A DNA stretch of 64,000 nucleotides from GCA-003244245 sp050700355 (GTDB lineage Bacteria > Actinomycetota > Actinomycetes > Mycobacteriales > Pseudonocardiaceae), in NCBI GenBank assembly GCA_050700355.1, contig JBOHHE010000428.1:31977-95976 (forward strand), written 5' to 3'. A model generated the notes under the pieces. The model saw nothing but the letters and a program-made list of their open reading frames with translations, searched no databases and was not told the DNA's origin. The translations under genes and the position numbers were made by a program. Below are positions 18,090 to 27,577 of this stretch, in pieces (the first letter of the stretch is position 1; every line of letters begins with the position of its first letter).

Positions 18090-18317
18090 TCCGCCGTCGG
18101 CGATCAAGTCCTGCCACCCGACCACCGTCGGTACCGTGGCACGGCTGCGTCGTACTCCGTGCCTTTCGGGGAAGTCGGGAACATGAAAACCAGCAGACGG
18201 TGATCGCTGCCGACTCGAGGTCAAGGCCTGGCTTGACGGCAGCGTTGCCGTAGTGTTCGCGATGACGCCGAATGCACTGGGCGGCCCCGCGCCGGAGGCC
18301 AGGAAGGAATCGTATGT

Positions 18318-18971
18318 ATGGACATTCTAGGAATGTCGCAGAGTCCGATCGACTTCTGCAAAAATGAGATCAAATTCGTCGAGCGCCTGCCGAAGATCGA
18401 CTTCTCTTACCCGACGAGTACGAACGTGACGCTGGTCAATACCGGGTCACCGGACGACTTCGCCACCATCCGAGCCGATGTTCCTGGCGGCGCTGCCCAC
18501 ATCACTCTCAGCGGTGTCCGCTACGACCTGGTGCAGTTCCACTGGCACACCCCCTCCGAACACGAGATCGCAGGTCGGAACACACCGCTGGAGATGCATC
18601 TCGTGCACCGCAGCGCGGACGGTGCCATCCTCGTGCTCGGTGTCTTCATCGAGCGGGGACGCGCGAACAGAGCGACCGATCCAATCTTCCGGGAGCTTCC
18701 TGAGCATCCTGGCGGCACGCGTATTGTGCCGGACGTGAGCGTGCGTGGCCTGCTCCCCGACAAGCGGACATCGTTTCGTTACTCGGGGTCACTGACGACG
18801 CCGCCATTCACCGAACCCGTCTCGTTCATCGTGTTCGCCAACCCGATCACTATGTCGGGACGGCAGATCGACGCTTTCCGGGAGTTGTTCGAGAAACACA
18901 ACTGCCGGAAGGTACAGCCGCTCAACGGCCGGGAGATCCTCTGTGACGCGGGCAATGCCTTCGACGACTGA
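18318..18971 (+). CDS. Alpha-class carbonic anhydrase
   Basis: 217 residues from ATG 18318 with an AGGAAGGAA site. Starts almost at the QSPIDF motif. Zinc ligands His75 and His77 in QFHWHTPSEH and His94 in EMHLVH are present, as is the SLTTPPFTEPVSFIVF substrate loop. It hydrates CO2 to bicarbonate. Alpha-CAs are usually exported, but no signal peptide is visible, so it either acts in the cytoplasm or has lost its leader. Confidence 0.88.
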   Translation: MDILGMSQSPIDFCKNEIKFVERLPKIDFSYPTSTNVTLVNTGSPDDFATIRADVPGGAAHITLSGVRYDLVQFHWHTPSEHEIAGRNTPLEMHLVHRSADGAILVLGVFIERGRANRATDPIFRELPEHPGGTRIVPDVSVRGLLPDKRTSFRYSGSLTTPPFTEPVSFIVFANPITMSGRQIDAFRELFEKHNCRKVQPLNGREILCDAGNAFDD

Positions 18972-19027
18972 GCGATACGCTGACGTCAGGCCCGCTCCAG
19001 GGCATAGGCGCCGGACACGCCGGGGGG

Positions 19028-20035
19028 TCAGGGGGCGCCTAGGGCGTCTAGGGCCTGTTGGGCGCCGGGGTGTAGGGGGACTGGGGTGGTCTGGCGGGCT
19101 TGCTGGAGGGTGATGTCCTCGGCGGCCGGGTTGACGGCCACCAGATCGGTCTTGCGGTCGAACAGGGTCTTGGTGAGGACGCAGGCGGTGGGCGGGTCCA
19201 GATTCTCGGGGACGACGAGCAGGTTCGGTACCACGATGGTCGGGGTGTCGGTGGCGGCTGGGTAGGTCGAGGCGGGGATGGTGGCGACGTCGTAGACGGG
19301 ATTGATCTCCTGCAACCGACCCAGGACGGCGGAGGTGTCCAGCAACCGGACCTGGTCGCCGAGGTTAGTGAACAGGTCGGTGAGGTTGGGTGTCGGCAGC
19401 CCACCGGAGAAGAACATGGCGTCGATCGTGCCGTCCTTCATCCCGTCCACGCTGGTCCCGATGTCCAGCCGCTGGGCGGCCAGATCGGTGTCCGGGTTCA
19501 GCCCGGCGGCCGCCAGCATCCGGTTGGCGATCACCTCGGTGCCGGACTTCGGTGACCCGGTGGACACTCGCTTGTCGCGTAAGTCGGCCAGCGTCGCGAT
19601 GCCCGCGTCGGAGCGGACCACGACCTGGCTGAAGTTGGGGTAGAGCCGGGCCAGCGCTCTGATCGGCTGCGGCGAGCCGGCGAAGGACCCGGTTCCGTTG
19701 ACCGCGTCGGCGGCGGTGTCGGCCAGCGAGAACGCCACCTGGTAATTGCCCGCGACGAGCTGCTGGATGTTCTGCACCGAGGCGCCGGTCTCGGCGGCGG
19801 TGGCCTTGAGCTTGCCACCCGTGGCCGAGCTCACCGCTTCGGCGAGCGCCCCGCCGAGCACGTAGTAGACACCGCCGGTGTTGCCGGTGGCGATACTGAT
19901 CCGGCTCTCCTCGGTGATCTCGCAACCGGTACCCGCACCCGGTGACGCGTTCTGCTGGCGACCACCGCAGGCCACCAGACTGGTTAGCGCCAGCGCGGCG
20001 GCGAATAGCGTCACGGCAGATCGGCCCGGTTTCAT
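19028..20035 (-). CDS. TAXI-family TRAP transporter solute-binding lipoprotein
   Basis: 335 residues from ATG 20035, overlapping the permease stop by 4 bp. Lipoprotein signal: MKPGRSAVTLFAAALALTS then LVAC-GG. The mature part has ISIATGNTGGVYYVLGGAL, TGASVQNIQQLVAG and DGTIDAMFFSGGLPTP typical of TAXI proteins. It delivers an unknown carboxylate-like substrate to the permease at the outer membrane face. Confidence 0.88.
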   Translation of the reverse strand: MKPGRSAVTLFAAALALTSLVACGGRQQNASPGAGTGCEITEESRISIATGNTGGVYYVLGGALAEAVSSATGGKLKATAAETGASVQNIQQLVAGNYQVAFSLADTAADAVNGTGSFAGSPQPIRALARLYPNFSQVVVRSDAGIATLADLRDKRVSTGSPKSGTEVIANRMLAAAGLNPDTDLAAQRLDIGTSVDGMKDGTIDAMFFSGGLPTPNLTDLFTNLGDQVRLLDTSAVLGRLQEINPVYDVATIPASTYPAATDTPTIVVPNLLVVPENLDPPTACVLTKTLFDRKTDLVAVNPAAEDITLQQARQTTPVPLHPGAQQALDALGAP

Positions 20036-22065
20036 GCCGTACTCCCAGCTGCTCGAGTGGTCAACAAGTGGAACACGACGGCGACGGCCAGTAGCACGGC
20101 ACCGGCAGTGATCGCGGCCGGCTCCAAGTACAGCAGCAACAACGCGGCGAGCAAGCAGAGGGCACGCTCCACCCGGCCTGCCCGTCGAATCAGCCAACCG
20201 CCGGTGGCGACCGCCAGCGCGGCCACCGCGAGCGCTGATATCGCGGTCGTCCAGAGAATGGTCCATGGTGCGCCGAGGGTGAGCAGCGCGGCACCGTTAC
20301 CGGTGAGCACGAAGGCGAACGGCACCAGGAAAGCGGGCAACGCGTACTTGGCCGCCTGCATCATGGTGGGAATCACCCGCCCGCCGGTGATCGCGGACGC
20401 GGCGACGGCGGCCAGCGCGGTAGGTGGGGTGACCTCGGAGAGCACGGCGAAGTAGAACAGGAACATCGCCGCCTCGGGCGGGGCCACCCCCAGGTCCTGC
20501 AGCGCAGGGCCGATGATCACCCACGCGATGATGAACGACGCGGTCACCGGGACCGCCAACCCGAGCACGGCGACCGCGACCGCGGCGAATACCACTGTGG
20601 CGATCAGCGTGCCGGTCGGGTTGTCGGTGATGGCGCGCGCCGCGCCGACCAGGATCGAGGACAGTTGCAGCCCGAGGCCGGTCTTGGCGATGGTCGAGGT
20701 GATGATCCCGGCGGCGGCGCACACCGCGACCACCGGCAGCACGCTGCGCACCCCGGTGGCCAGCGCCGCGTAGAACCGCCGGGGCGTCAGCGCGTGTCGA
20801 CGGTCCAGGAAGGACAGCACCAGCTGCACCCCGCAGGCATAGACCACCGCAGCGAACGGGGGAATGCCCAGCGCGAGGAACACCACGATCACGGCCAGCG
20901 AGATGAAGTGATAGCCGAAGCGGCCCAGCAGCCGCCACGGCGACGCGGCCGGCATCTCCACCGCCGTGGCCCCGTGGCGCCGGGCGTCGATCTCGATGGC
21001 CAGCAGGATGCCGAGGTAGTACAGCAGCGTCGGGATGCTCGCCCACAGCAGTACTTGCAGGTAGGACACTCGCAGATATTCGGCGATGATGAAGGCCGCA
21101 GCGCCGAGCGTGGGGGGTGAGAGGATCGCGCCGATTCCCGCCGCGGCGAGCATCCCGCCCGCGTGCTCGGCCGGATAACCGGCGCGGCGCAGGATCGGCC
21201 AGGTCACCGAACCGAGACTGACTGTGGTCGCCGCGCCCGAACCGGACACCGTGCCCAGCAGGAATCCGGATAACGCGACAGTCCGGCCCGGCGCGGTACG
21301 GGAGCGACCGAACGCGGCCAGTGAGAGCTCGATGAAGAACCGGCCCGCGCCGGACAGATCCAGCAGCGCGGCGTAGATCGCGAACAGCACGATGTAGCTC
21401 GCCGCGACGTCCAGCGGTATGCCGTAGAAACCGGACGCGTCGTTGTACAGCCCATTGATGATCTCGTCGAAGTTCAGACCCTGATGCGCGATCGACCAGC
21501 TCTGCGGCAGCAGCCCGCCGTAGTAGGAGTAGGCCAGCATCAGCAAGCAGACGGCGGGCAGTACCCACCCGGTGGTCCGTCTGGCGGCTTCTAGCACCAG
21601 CAAGAGCAGCACCGCACCCGCCAGCACGTCCGGCGTGGCCAGGATGCCCTGGCGGTCCAGAAACGCGTCGAAGCCGCCTGCACCGAGTGGTACCGGAAGC
21701 ACCGGGTAGAGACAGACCGCGAGGGCCAACGCCGCGAGCGCCCAGTCCGCGACCGTGGGATTGTCCCGAGCTGGGACCCGTGACCGACCGAACCGGAGAC
21801 CGGCGCGGTAGCAGAGGAACACCAGCGGCAACGTCGCCGCCAGGAACAGGATGAGCGAGAACTGGTTGCCCTGCGCCAGCGGCCAGAACACCTGATAGAT
21901 CGTGAACACCGCGACGAAGGCGCTGGCTGCGGTGATCCCGATGATGACCGGGCCGGTCAGCTGGCGGGCGGGTCGCTCCTCGTCTTGGGCGATGACCGTC
22001 TCGTCGTCGCTGCACGTGGCGTCCACCGCCGCTGTGGTCCGCGCCGGGTCAGCACCGTCGAACAC
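20032..22065 (-). CDS. TRAP transporter permease, fused DctQM (4TM-12TM)
   Basis: 677 residues from GTG 22065. The N-terminal cytoplasmic tail is followed by about 16 hydrophobic segments; GAATTVSLGSVTWPILRRAG, AAGIGAILSPPTLGAAAFII and SEVTPPTALAAVAASAITGG are TRAP large-subunit signatures. Sodium-driven uptake with the downstream TAXI protein. Complete, with no sign of decay, unlike many neighbours. Confidence 0.88.
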   Translation of the reverse strand: MFDGADPARTTAAVDATCSDDETVIAQDEERPARQLTGPVIIGITAASAFVAVFTIYQVFWPLAQGNQFSLILFLAATLPLVFLCYRAGLRFGRSRVPARDNPTVADWALAALALAVCLYPVLPVPLGAGGFDAFLDRQGILATPDVLAGAVLLLLVLEAARRTTGWVLPAVCLLMLAYSYYGGLLPQSWSIAHQGLNFDEIINGLYNDASGFYGIPLDVAASYIVLFAIYAALLDLSGAGRFFIELSLAAFGRSRTAPGRTVALSGFLLGTVSGSGAATTVSLGSVTWPILRRAGYPAEHAGGMLAAAGIGAILSPPTLGAAAFIIAEYLRVSYLQVLLWASIPTLLYYLGILLAIEIDARRHGATAVEMPAASPWRLLGRFGYHFISLAVIVVFLALGIPPFAAVVYACGVQLVLSFLDRRHALTPRRFYAALATGVRSVLPVVAVCAAAGIITSTIAKTGLGLQLSSILVGAARAITDNPTGTLIATVVFAAVAVAVLGLAVPVTASFIIAWVIIGPALQDLGVAPPEAAMFLFYFAVLSEVTPPTALAAVAASAITGGRVIPTMMQAAKYALPAFLVPFAFVLTGNGAALLTLGAPWTILWTTAISALAVAALAVATGGWLIRRAGRVERALCLLAALLLLYLEPAAITAGAVLLAVAVVFHLLTTRAAGSTA

Positions 22066-22241
22066 GTCGCTGACCGTATCGGTTGTTCGACCACTGCCTC
22101 GTCGACGTCACGGCGATCCGTTCAGGGCATCTGGAAGGTGGCGATGAGCGTCCGGTGACTGATCGGCGGAGTGTTCGGATAGGTCTGCGACCGACCCGGT
22201 TGGCGGAAGTGCTTGATCTGGGTCGGCGCTAGGGTGGCCCG

Positions 22242-22412
22242 ATGCCTACCGAGACCGATCTGGTTGTCGATGGCGAGACGATCGCCCGGATGCTCACCGG
22301 TGTCGAACCGCTGGTCGAGGAGCAGACCAGGTTCATCCTCGACGTACTGGCCTCGACTCCAGACGAGGCCTTGGCTTTCGTGTCCGGCCGCATCGAATGC
22401 CGTACCGCCTAA
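22242..22412 (+). CDS. N-terminal part of SEC-C protein, ends at in-frame TAA
   Basis: ATG 22242 encodes MPTETDLVVDGETIARMLTG and FILDVLASTPDEALAFVSG, ending IECRTA at TAA 22410-22412. The same frame continues into the SEC-C gene. The second copy at 25154 has CGG where this one has TAA, so the stop is a derived change. The product may now be a separate 56-residue protein. Confidence 0.5.
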   Translation: MPTETDLVVDGETIARMLTGVEPLVEEQTRFILDVLASTPDEALAFVSGRIECRTA

Positions 22413-22422
22413 GGCGGTACGG
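22400..22422. repeat. Perfect 10-bp palindrome centred on TAA
   Basis: CCGTACCGCC (22400-22409), TAA, GGCGGTACGG (22413-22422). The hairpin encloses the in-frame stop that splits the SEC-C gene. The equivalent position in the paralogue has no palindrome. Confidence 0.7.
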
Positions 22423-22442
22423 CCGACCCACTGCTGCTGGCA

Positions 22443-23924
22443 TTGCGGTCACAGGCTCGCGGCAAGCGCGTCCGGGCTGCTGTCGCGCTCCTGGCCGCAC
22501 GCGCCGCGGAAGGTGCCGGAGACTCCGTAGCGGCCAGCGGCCTGATCAGCGAGGCGCTGACCCACCGCCCCGATCTGGAGCCGGCCCTGCACGACGCCGC
22601 CCAGTACGCCGCCGCCCGCGGTGACTACCTCGCCGCTGACGGCTACCTGCGGCGCGCCCGGCTCTCCGACTCGCTGCAACCGGGACTCGCCGAGATCCTC
22701 ACCGCCGCCGCGGTCGAGGTCCCCCGCAACAGCCCTTGCCCCTGTGGGTCGGGCCGCAAGTTCAAGACCTGCTGCCGACACAACGCGACGCCTCCGCTGG
22801 CTGTGCGGGCCCAGCTCGTCTACGCGCTGCTGGGTAGCTATGGTGAGCACGCTCCCGGCATAGAGATCATCAAACCACTGCTGGACCGCGCCGGGGGCGA
22901 CGAGTGGTATTCGATGTTCTTCCTGGATCTCGCCCTCTTCCAGAAGGGCCTGGTCGACAAGTTCCTCGCCGCCCGAGGTCACTGGCTACGTCCCGACGAG
23001 CGGGCCCTCATCAATGACTGGCGCACGATCCCCGTCACCCTCTACGAGTCGGTGGACGTACAGCACGGCACCGGTGTCACCCTGCGCGCGCTCCCGGACG
23101 GAGACCCGAGCTACCTGTCCGACAAGCTCTTCTCGCTCTCCGCCCCTCGCCTGGAGCTGTTCTGCGGCCGGCTGCTGCACGACGGCACCACACCCCGGAT
23201 GCTGGCGCTGCCCGTCCGTGTCGCCCGGCACCACCGCCGCGCCCTGACCGACCTGCTTGCCGCAGGTCCGTCGGCCGAACAGATCGCGGACTTCTTCGCT
23301 CCCGAACCACCGGTCCAGCTTCGCAACAGTGACGGCGACGACCTGTATGACTGCCGCGTCACCTACCACGTGCCCCACCCTCAGCGGGCTTTCGACCGCC
23401 TGACGCAGCAACTGACCCAGGCCGGCAACGACCTCGTCGCCCGGCACCGGCCTCTGCCCGACGGCCGGATGCTCAACCTCGGCGAGATCCACTGGGTTGG
23501 CGATGATTTCATCGTCACCGCCAACTCCCCCGCCCGTCTCACCGAACTTGAGGACGTCTTGCACAGCGTCGCCCCAGATGCCGTCGAACGCGACCGGCGC
23601 GCTGACCGGATCAGCCCGGAGCCCGACGACCGCGAGGCCCGAACCCTCATCATGGAGACCTACTTCGTCGATGCGGAGGAGGCTGGGGGCGAGCCCAAGA
23701 CGATCGGGCGGAGCGCCGAAGCCACCTGGCTCGACACACCCGATGTCATCGGTGACCTGACTCCACGCGAAGCCGCCACTTCCCCCGACCCGAAGGTCCG
23801 CACCGAACTCCACTCCATGATCGACGACATCGAAGCCGCCCTCCTGCAAGCCCAGCGCGCCGGGCAACCCACCTTCGGCCTGATGGACCCCCACCGGGTG
23901 CGCGAGCAGCTCCGCCTACTGTGA
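22443..23924 (+). CDS. SEC-C zinc-motif protein
   Basis: 493 residues if started at TTG 22443; the true start is unclear because the frame is open from the TAA at 22412. The SEC-C motif SPCPCGSGRKFKTCC lies near residue 98. Upstream is a helical TPR-like part (DYLAADGYLRRARL); the long C-terminal part (FFLDLALFQKGLVDKFLAAR, GHWLRPDER) is conserved in the second copy. SEC-C motifs bind Zn and often tether proteins to ribosomes or partner factors; this larger architecture is not assigned. Confidence 0.7.
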   Translation: MRSQARGKRVRAAVALLAARAAEGAGDSVAASGLISEALTHRPDLEPALHDAAQYAAARGDYLAADGYLRRARLSDSLQPGLAEILTAAAVEVPRNSPCPCGSGRKFKTCCRHNATPPLAVRAQLVYALLGSYGEHAPGIEIIKPLLDRAGGDEWYSMFFLDLALFQKGLVDKFLAARGHWLRPDERALINDWRTIPVTLYESVDVQHGTGVTLRALPDGDPSYLSDKLFSLSAPRLELFCGRLLHDGTTPRMLALPVRVARHHRRALTDLLAAGPSAEQIADFFAPEPPVQLRNSDGDDLYDCRVTYHVPHPQRAFDRLTQQLTQAGNDLVARHRPLPDGRMLNLGEIHWVGDDFIVTANSPARLTELEDVLHSVAPDAVERDRRADRISPEPDDREARTLIMETYFVDAEEAGGEPKTIGRSAEATWLDTPDVIGDLTPREAATSPDPKVRTELHSMIDDIEAALLQAQRAGQPTFGLMDPHRVREQLRLL

Positions 23925-23944
23925 GTGCGGGACGGCATCGAGCT

Positions 23945-24118
23945 GGGCCAGATCTCAACCCCCGGCAGCTCAAAACGCCAGGTCATCTGATCGCCACGCC
24001 CCGCCACGCCGGTCACGATGGTACGACTTTGCCCGTCAAACAGAAGCGAAGGGTTGTGGCGTCCAGAGGAGGCCAGCCTCACCGGATGCTGTTGCACAGC
24101 AAAGATCATTGGGGACAC
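23945..24118 (-). pseudogene. Fragment of XRE-family C-terminal domain
   Basis: Minus-strand reading from ATG 24118 gives FAVQQHPVRLASSGRHNP and GDQMTWRFELPGVEIWP. The second stretch matches GGGMTWQWELPGGRAFGG of the XRE gene at 14783-16332. No HTH part is nearby, and beyond 23945 the frame only shadows the SEC-C gene. The rest of 23925-24351 shows nothing else I can support. Confidence 0.4.
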
Positions 24119-24351
24119 CTCCCGGTCTAGATCTGCTTTCCTTGACGATGTCGTCGCATAACTCCCAGCAGCGAATTACGGCTCATTACCGAGGAGGATT
24201 CTCAATCAATGAATACCAGGACACGAGAGAACCCACATGATCCGCTTTGGGGACCGGCGCTGGCCCTGGGCGCACCCACACAGGAAAAGGTGCGATCCTA
24301 CTCACGAGCGAGTGTGGGAGTGTGGGTTGGTTGTCCGTCGGGAGAGGATTC

Positions 24352-24908
24352 GTGCTGGGGACCTCACGAACAGGGTCGCATGCTGTGCGGAGGGGTATGG
24401 CGGTTGCGCTGATCACCATGGTCGCGACGGTGCTGGCAATGCCAGGTGCCGCTTCGGCAGATGCAGCCTCCGGGAGCCCACCAACGACCGCGGTCGGGAT
24501 GCTGGTGGGTCCGACCGTGGCGATGACGAGCGAGACTCAGTCCGTCCAGACCTTCCGCAACGAGAACACCGGCTGGTGCTTAGACGACAGCGTCGAGTTC
24601 GGGCTGCGTACCTATGGCTGCAATTACGGGCCTCATCAGCAGTGGAACGTCCGCGCCTGGGCTGACGGGACCCGTCAGCTGCGCAATGTCGCGACCGGCG
24701 GGGCATCCTCGATACCAGATCGATCGGGATAGGCATCGCCCGCTGCGACTCCACCCGGTCTCAGAGCTGGTATGTCGGCGAGGTGCCCGACGGCGGAATC
24801 AGGTTTATCAACGAGAGCACGAACCATTGCCTTGGGGACGATCGTGGCCGCCTTGTGAGCTGGTCATGCATCGGAGGCTACTACCCGGCCGAAACCATCT
24901 GGCACTAA
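24352..24908 (+). pseudogene. Secreted ricin-type beta-trefoil lectin, frameshift in a G run
   Basis: GTG 24352 with GGAGAGG upstream; signal peptide MAVALITMVATVLAMPGAAS then ADAASG. The lectin part has FRNENTGWCLDDSVEF, YGCNYGPHQQWNV and, after a frame change at GGGG (about 24694), ILDTRSIGIGIARCDSTRSQ, SWYVG, FINESTNHCLGD and WSCIGGY. QxW-like repeats and paired Cys fit a ricin domain. One added G would restore a protein of about 185 residues; it may be a consensus error. Confidence 0.6.
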
Positions 24909-25153
24909 TCTCGATGTCATCGACCCGGTTGCCGCAAAAGTCTAACTGACTTCGAGCCATTCCGGTGCTTCGCAGCCGGTGTGGCTCGAATTATGTGGAG
25001 CGCTGCGTATACTATACTCTGGACGCTCCGCCTGTCAGGTCTGGTCCTCGATCAACCTCACAATCTCGGGGCAAGACCGGGCACACGCCCCGCGATGGGA
25101 GGCTGGAGTCGGGGGCCCACGCGGTTTCCATCAGGGTCGGCTACTCTGCGTTG

Positions 25154-25883
25154 ATGACTACCGAGACCGAAGTCCTGGCCGATGTCGAGACCGTCGCCGG
25201 AATACTCCTCGGCAACAAGCCGCTGTGACGATGACCAGACCCTGTTTCTCCTTGACGCACTGGCCGCAGCCTCGGATGACGTACTGAGATCGGTCGCCGA
25301 CCAGGTCGAATGCCCCACCGCACGGGGCGCCGCGGTCGAACCGCAGCTTACGGCGCTGCGCGCGCGGCGACTATCCCACCGCTGACCGGTACCTGCGGCG
25401 CACTGAGCGTCCCAGTCCACTGCGCGCGGGGTTGTCCGAGGCACTCGCTGTCACCGTGGGCAACGTCCCCCGCAACGACCCTTGCCCGTGCGGGTCCGGT
25501 CGTAAGTTCAAGGTCTGTTGCCTGCGCGAGGGTGCGCCCCCGCTGGCGGCGCGAGCCCAGCTCGTCGGCGCGCTGCTGGGCGTCTACGCGGAGCGCGCAC
25601 CCGGCTTGACGAGTAGCACATCGCTGGTCAGCCAGCCCGAGGAGGCGCGGCAGGGCGGGATGTTCTGTCTGGATCTCGCGCTCTTCCCGGACAGCCTGGT
25701 CGACAAGTTCCTCGCCGCCCGAGGCCACTGGCTGCGCCCCGACGAACGTGACCTCATCGAGATCTGGCGGCAGGTGCCCCCTGCCCTCTACGAGGTGCTG
25801 GACGTACAGCGCGGCACCGGCGTCACGCTGCGCGCCCTGCCGGACGGGGAGCCGATCCAGCTGGCCGACGAGCTGTTCTCGGC
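25154..25883 (+). pseudogene. Degenerate second SEC-C gene
   Basis: ATG 25154 (MTTETEVLADVETVAGILLG) parallels the 22242 start but meets TGA at 25226-25228. Later pieces match the first copy: LFLLDALAAASDDVLRSVAD, GDYPTADRYLRRTERPSPLR, NDPCPCGSGRKFKVCC and KFLAARGHWLRPDERDL. About 60 residues upstream of the SEC-C motif are deleted, and the 3' end is cut at about 25883 by the IS fragment. Confidence 0.65.
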
Positions 25884-26648
25884 GAAGCCATCACCACCGC
25901 TCGGGCTGCGGGGGCGACCGGGGTCCTGCTGGCCAGGATGGACTCCGCGTTCGACAGCCACGCCGTGGTCAGGGCCTGTGTCCGGGCCGGGGTCCGGTTC
26001 TCGATCACCACGAAACAGACTCGCCCGGTCCGGGCCGCGATCGCCGCCATCGACCCCGATGCGTGGAAGCCGATCCGGTATCCGAACGCGATCTACGACG
26101 AGGCCAGCGGTCAGTGGATTTCTGACGCCCAGATCGCCGAAACCATCTACACCGCATACCGGTCGCGACGAAAATCGGAACAGATCACTGTGCGGTTGAT
26201 CGTGCGCGGGGTGAAAGACAAGAATGTTCCTGATCGCCAGGGGGAGTTATTCACCGCCTGGCGCTACCATGCGTTCATCACCGACTCGGCCGTGGAGCTG
26301 GTCCAAGCCGAGAAACACCACCGCGAACACGCGATCATCGAGCAGGTCAACGCCGATCTGAAAGACTCAGCCTTGGCGCATATGCCCTCGGGATCGTTCG
26401 CCGCGAACGCGGCCTGGCTGACCCTGGCCGCGATCGCCCACAACCTCACCCGCGCCACCGGTACCCTGGCCAGCCTCTTTCACGCCACCGCACGAACCGG
26501 CACGATCCGCCGCCACCTGATCACCCTGCCCGCCAGAATCACCCGCCGATCCCGCCGCATCATCCTGCGGCTCCCGAGCACCTGGCCACACCGCGCCGCG
26601 TTCGAGGGCCTGTTCACCGCAACCCACGCCCCTCCCTCACGAGCTTGA
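25884..26648 (+). pseudogene. IS1380-family transposase, C-terminal half
   Basis: Open frame reading EAITTARAAGATGVLLARMD, SAFDSHAVVRACVRAGVRFS, then SEQITVRLIVRGVKDKN, WRYHAFITDS, EQVNADLKDSALAHMPSGSF and a basic tail. The DS aspartate of MDSAF and the EQVNADLKD glutamate are DDE residues of this family; the N-terminal catalytic Asp region is missing. Inactive. Confidence 0.75.
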
Positions 26649-26791
26649 CCAGCACAAAAACCGCCCTACCAGGCCCGACCAGGAGACCTACAGTGGAAAA
26701 GCTGGACACACCAGCGGTATCCGCACACCCTCAACCAATCCCATGATCCACAACACTGAACACAACTCGAATAACGATCACTCAAATTGGG
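25884..26791 (+). mobile_element. Truncated IS1380-type insertion sequence
   Basis: Begins inside a transposase frame fused to the SEC-C remnant (left end lost) and ends after the transposase. The probable right terminus is GATCACTCAAATTGGG (26776-26791); the minus-strand ParA remnant is cut exactly there. Without the left terminus it cannot move by itself. The inverted-repeat assignment is from recall of the family and is less certain than the transposase. Confidence 0.6.
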
Positions 26792-27166
26792 TCGATGGAT
26801 TCAGGCTGAGGCGCTTTCCCGTCAGGCACGCCAACCACTGCGCGCTGAGTTCATCCTCGAATCGGGACAGGGTGAGATCACTGGGCAGCAGAAGGAGGCG
26901 CTCCTCATCGGTGATCGTCGGTGTGATCGCCTCGATGTTGCCCTCCTCGTCGACGAATGGGCGGATCGTCGACCAGATCGTGCGGGGCTCGTCGTCGACC
27001 ACAGTTCCTCGATCTGCTCCTCATTGAGAAACGAGGCGATGAGGTAGCTTGGGGTTCCAGGTCCACCGCAATGACACGATGCCCAAGATCGGCAAGCATC
27101 CACGACAGATGATAGACCAGCGATGTCTTGCCCACACCTCCCTTGTTGTTGAAGAACGCCGAAAGC
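26778..27166 (-). pseudogene. ParA-like ATPase fragment with frame breaks
   Basis: Minus-strand pieces in order: FFNNKGGVGKTSLVYHLSWM (deviant Walker A), LGHRVIAVDLEPQAT, then in another frame LIASFLNEEQIEELWS and in a third IWSTIRPFVDEEGNIEAITP, SDLTLSRFEDELSAQW. The start beyond FFNNKGG and the C-terminal half are lost, the latter at the IS end. Lower in G+C than its surroundings. Remnant of a plasmid-type partition ATPase. Confidence 0.7.
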
Positions 27167-27404
27167 CCATCCGTTCCCGGCCAGCGAGGCGTTCTACTGG
27201 ACCGAGACCGGACGGGCGCTGGCGCGTGTCCGGGGGCGGTTGGACGACGCGGTGATCGCCTACCGCAAGGCGGAGGACCTGTCCCCTGTGCAGCTGTACC
27301 GTGATCCCGGGGCTCGCGAGGTGATCTCTGGGCTGCTCACCCGGGGTCGCCACAACCCGATGGGCCAGGAGCTGCAAGGACTTGCGGGCCGTCTCGGCAT
27401 TTAG
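27167..27404 (+). pseudogene. C-terminal fragment of an XRE-TPR gene
   Basis: FPASEAFYWTETGRALARVR, then VIAYRKAEDLSP and VISGLLTRG up to TAG 27402-27404. It matches the C-terminus of the intact gene at 27578-28768 (FRADEAFYWREAGRALAHAG, AYLRAEALLPVKLYRN). No HTH part precedes it; the ParA remnant abuts directly. Confidence 0.65.
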
Positions 27405-27577
27405 CCCATTCGGGTGATGACGGTTGGTCTGGCACCAGGTGTCACCTCGCAGGCCAGGGGTAGGATTCGGTTGAACATGATCAACTCACGTTCAGCCCAC
27501 ACCGGAAGATCATCTTGGTCCAGGTTTCCCCACACCGATCTTGGGATACCTGACCACGTGTCGAGGAGACAACCACC

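Noticed and set aside
20297..22015. Very long Arg-rich open frame on the minus strand, overlapping the TRAP permease
   Set aside because: Third-position G+C shadow of the permease; no motifs, no ribosome site.
22986..23894. Long minus-strand frame opposite the SEC-C gene
   Set aside because: Gly/Val-rich antisense shadow; the plus frame has the SEC-C motif.
26743..27027. Plus-strand frame over the ParA remnant
   Set aside because: Minus-strand pieces contain a clear GGVGKTS Walker motif.
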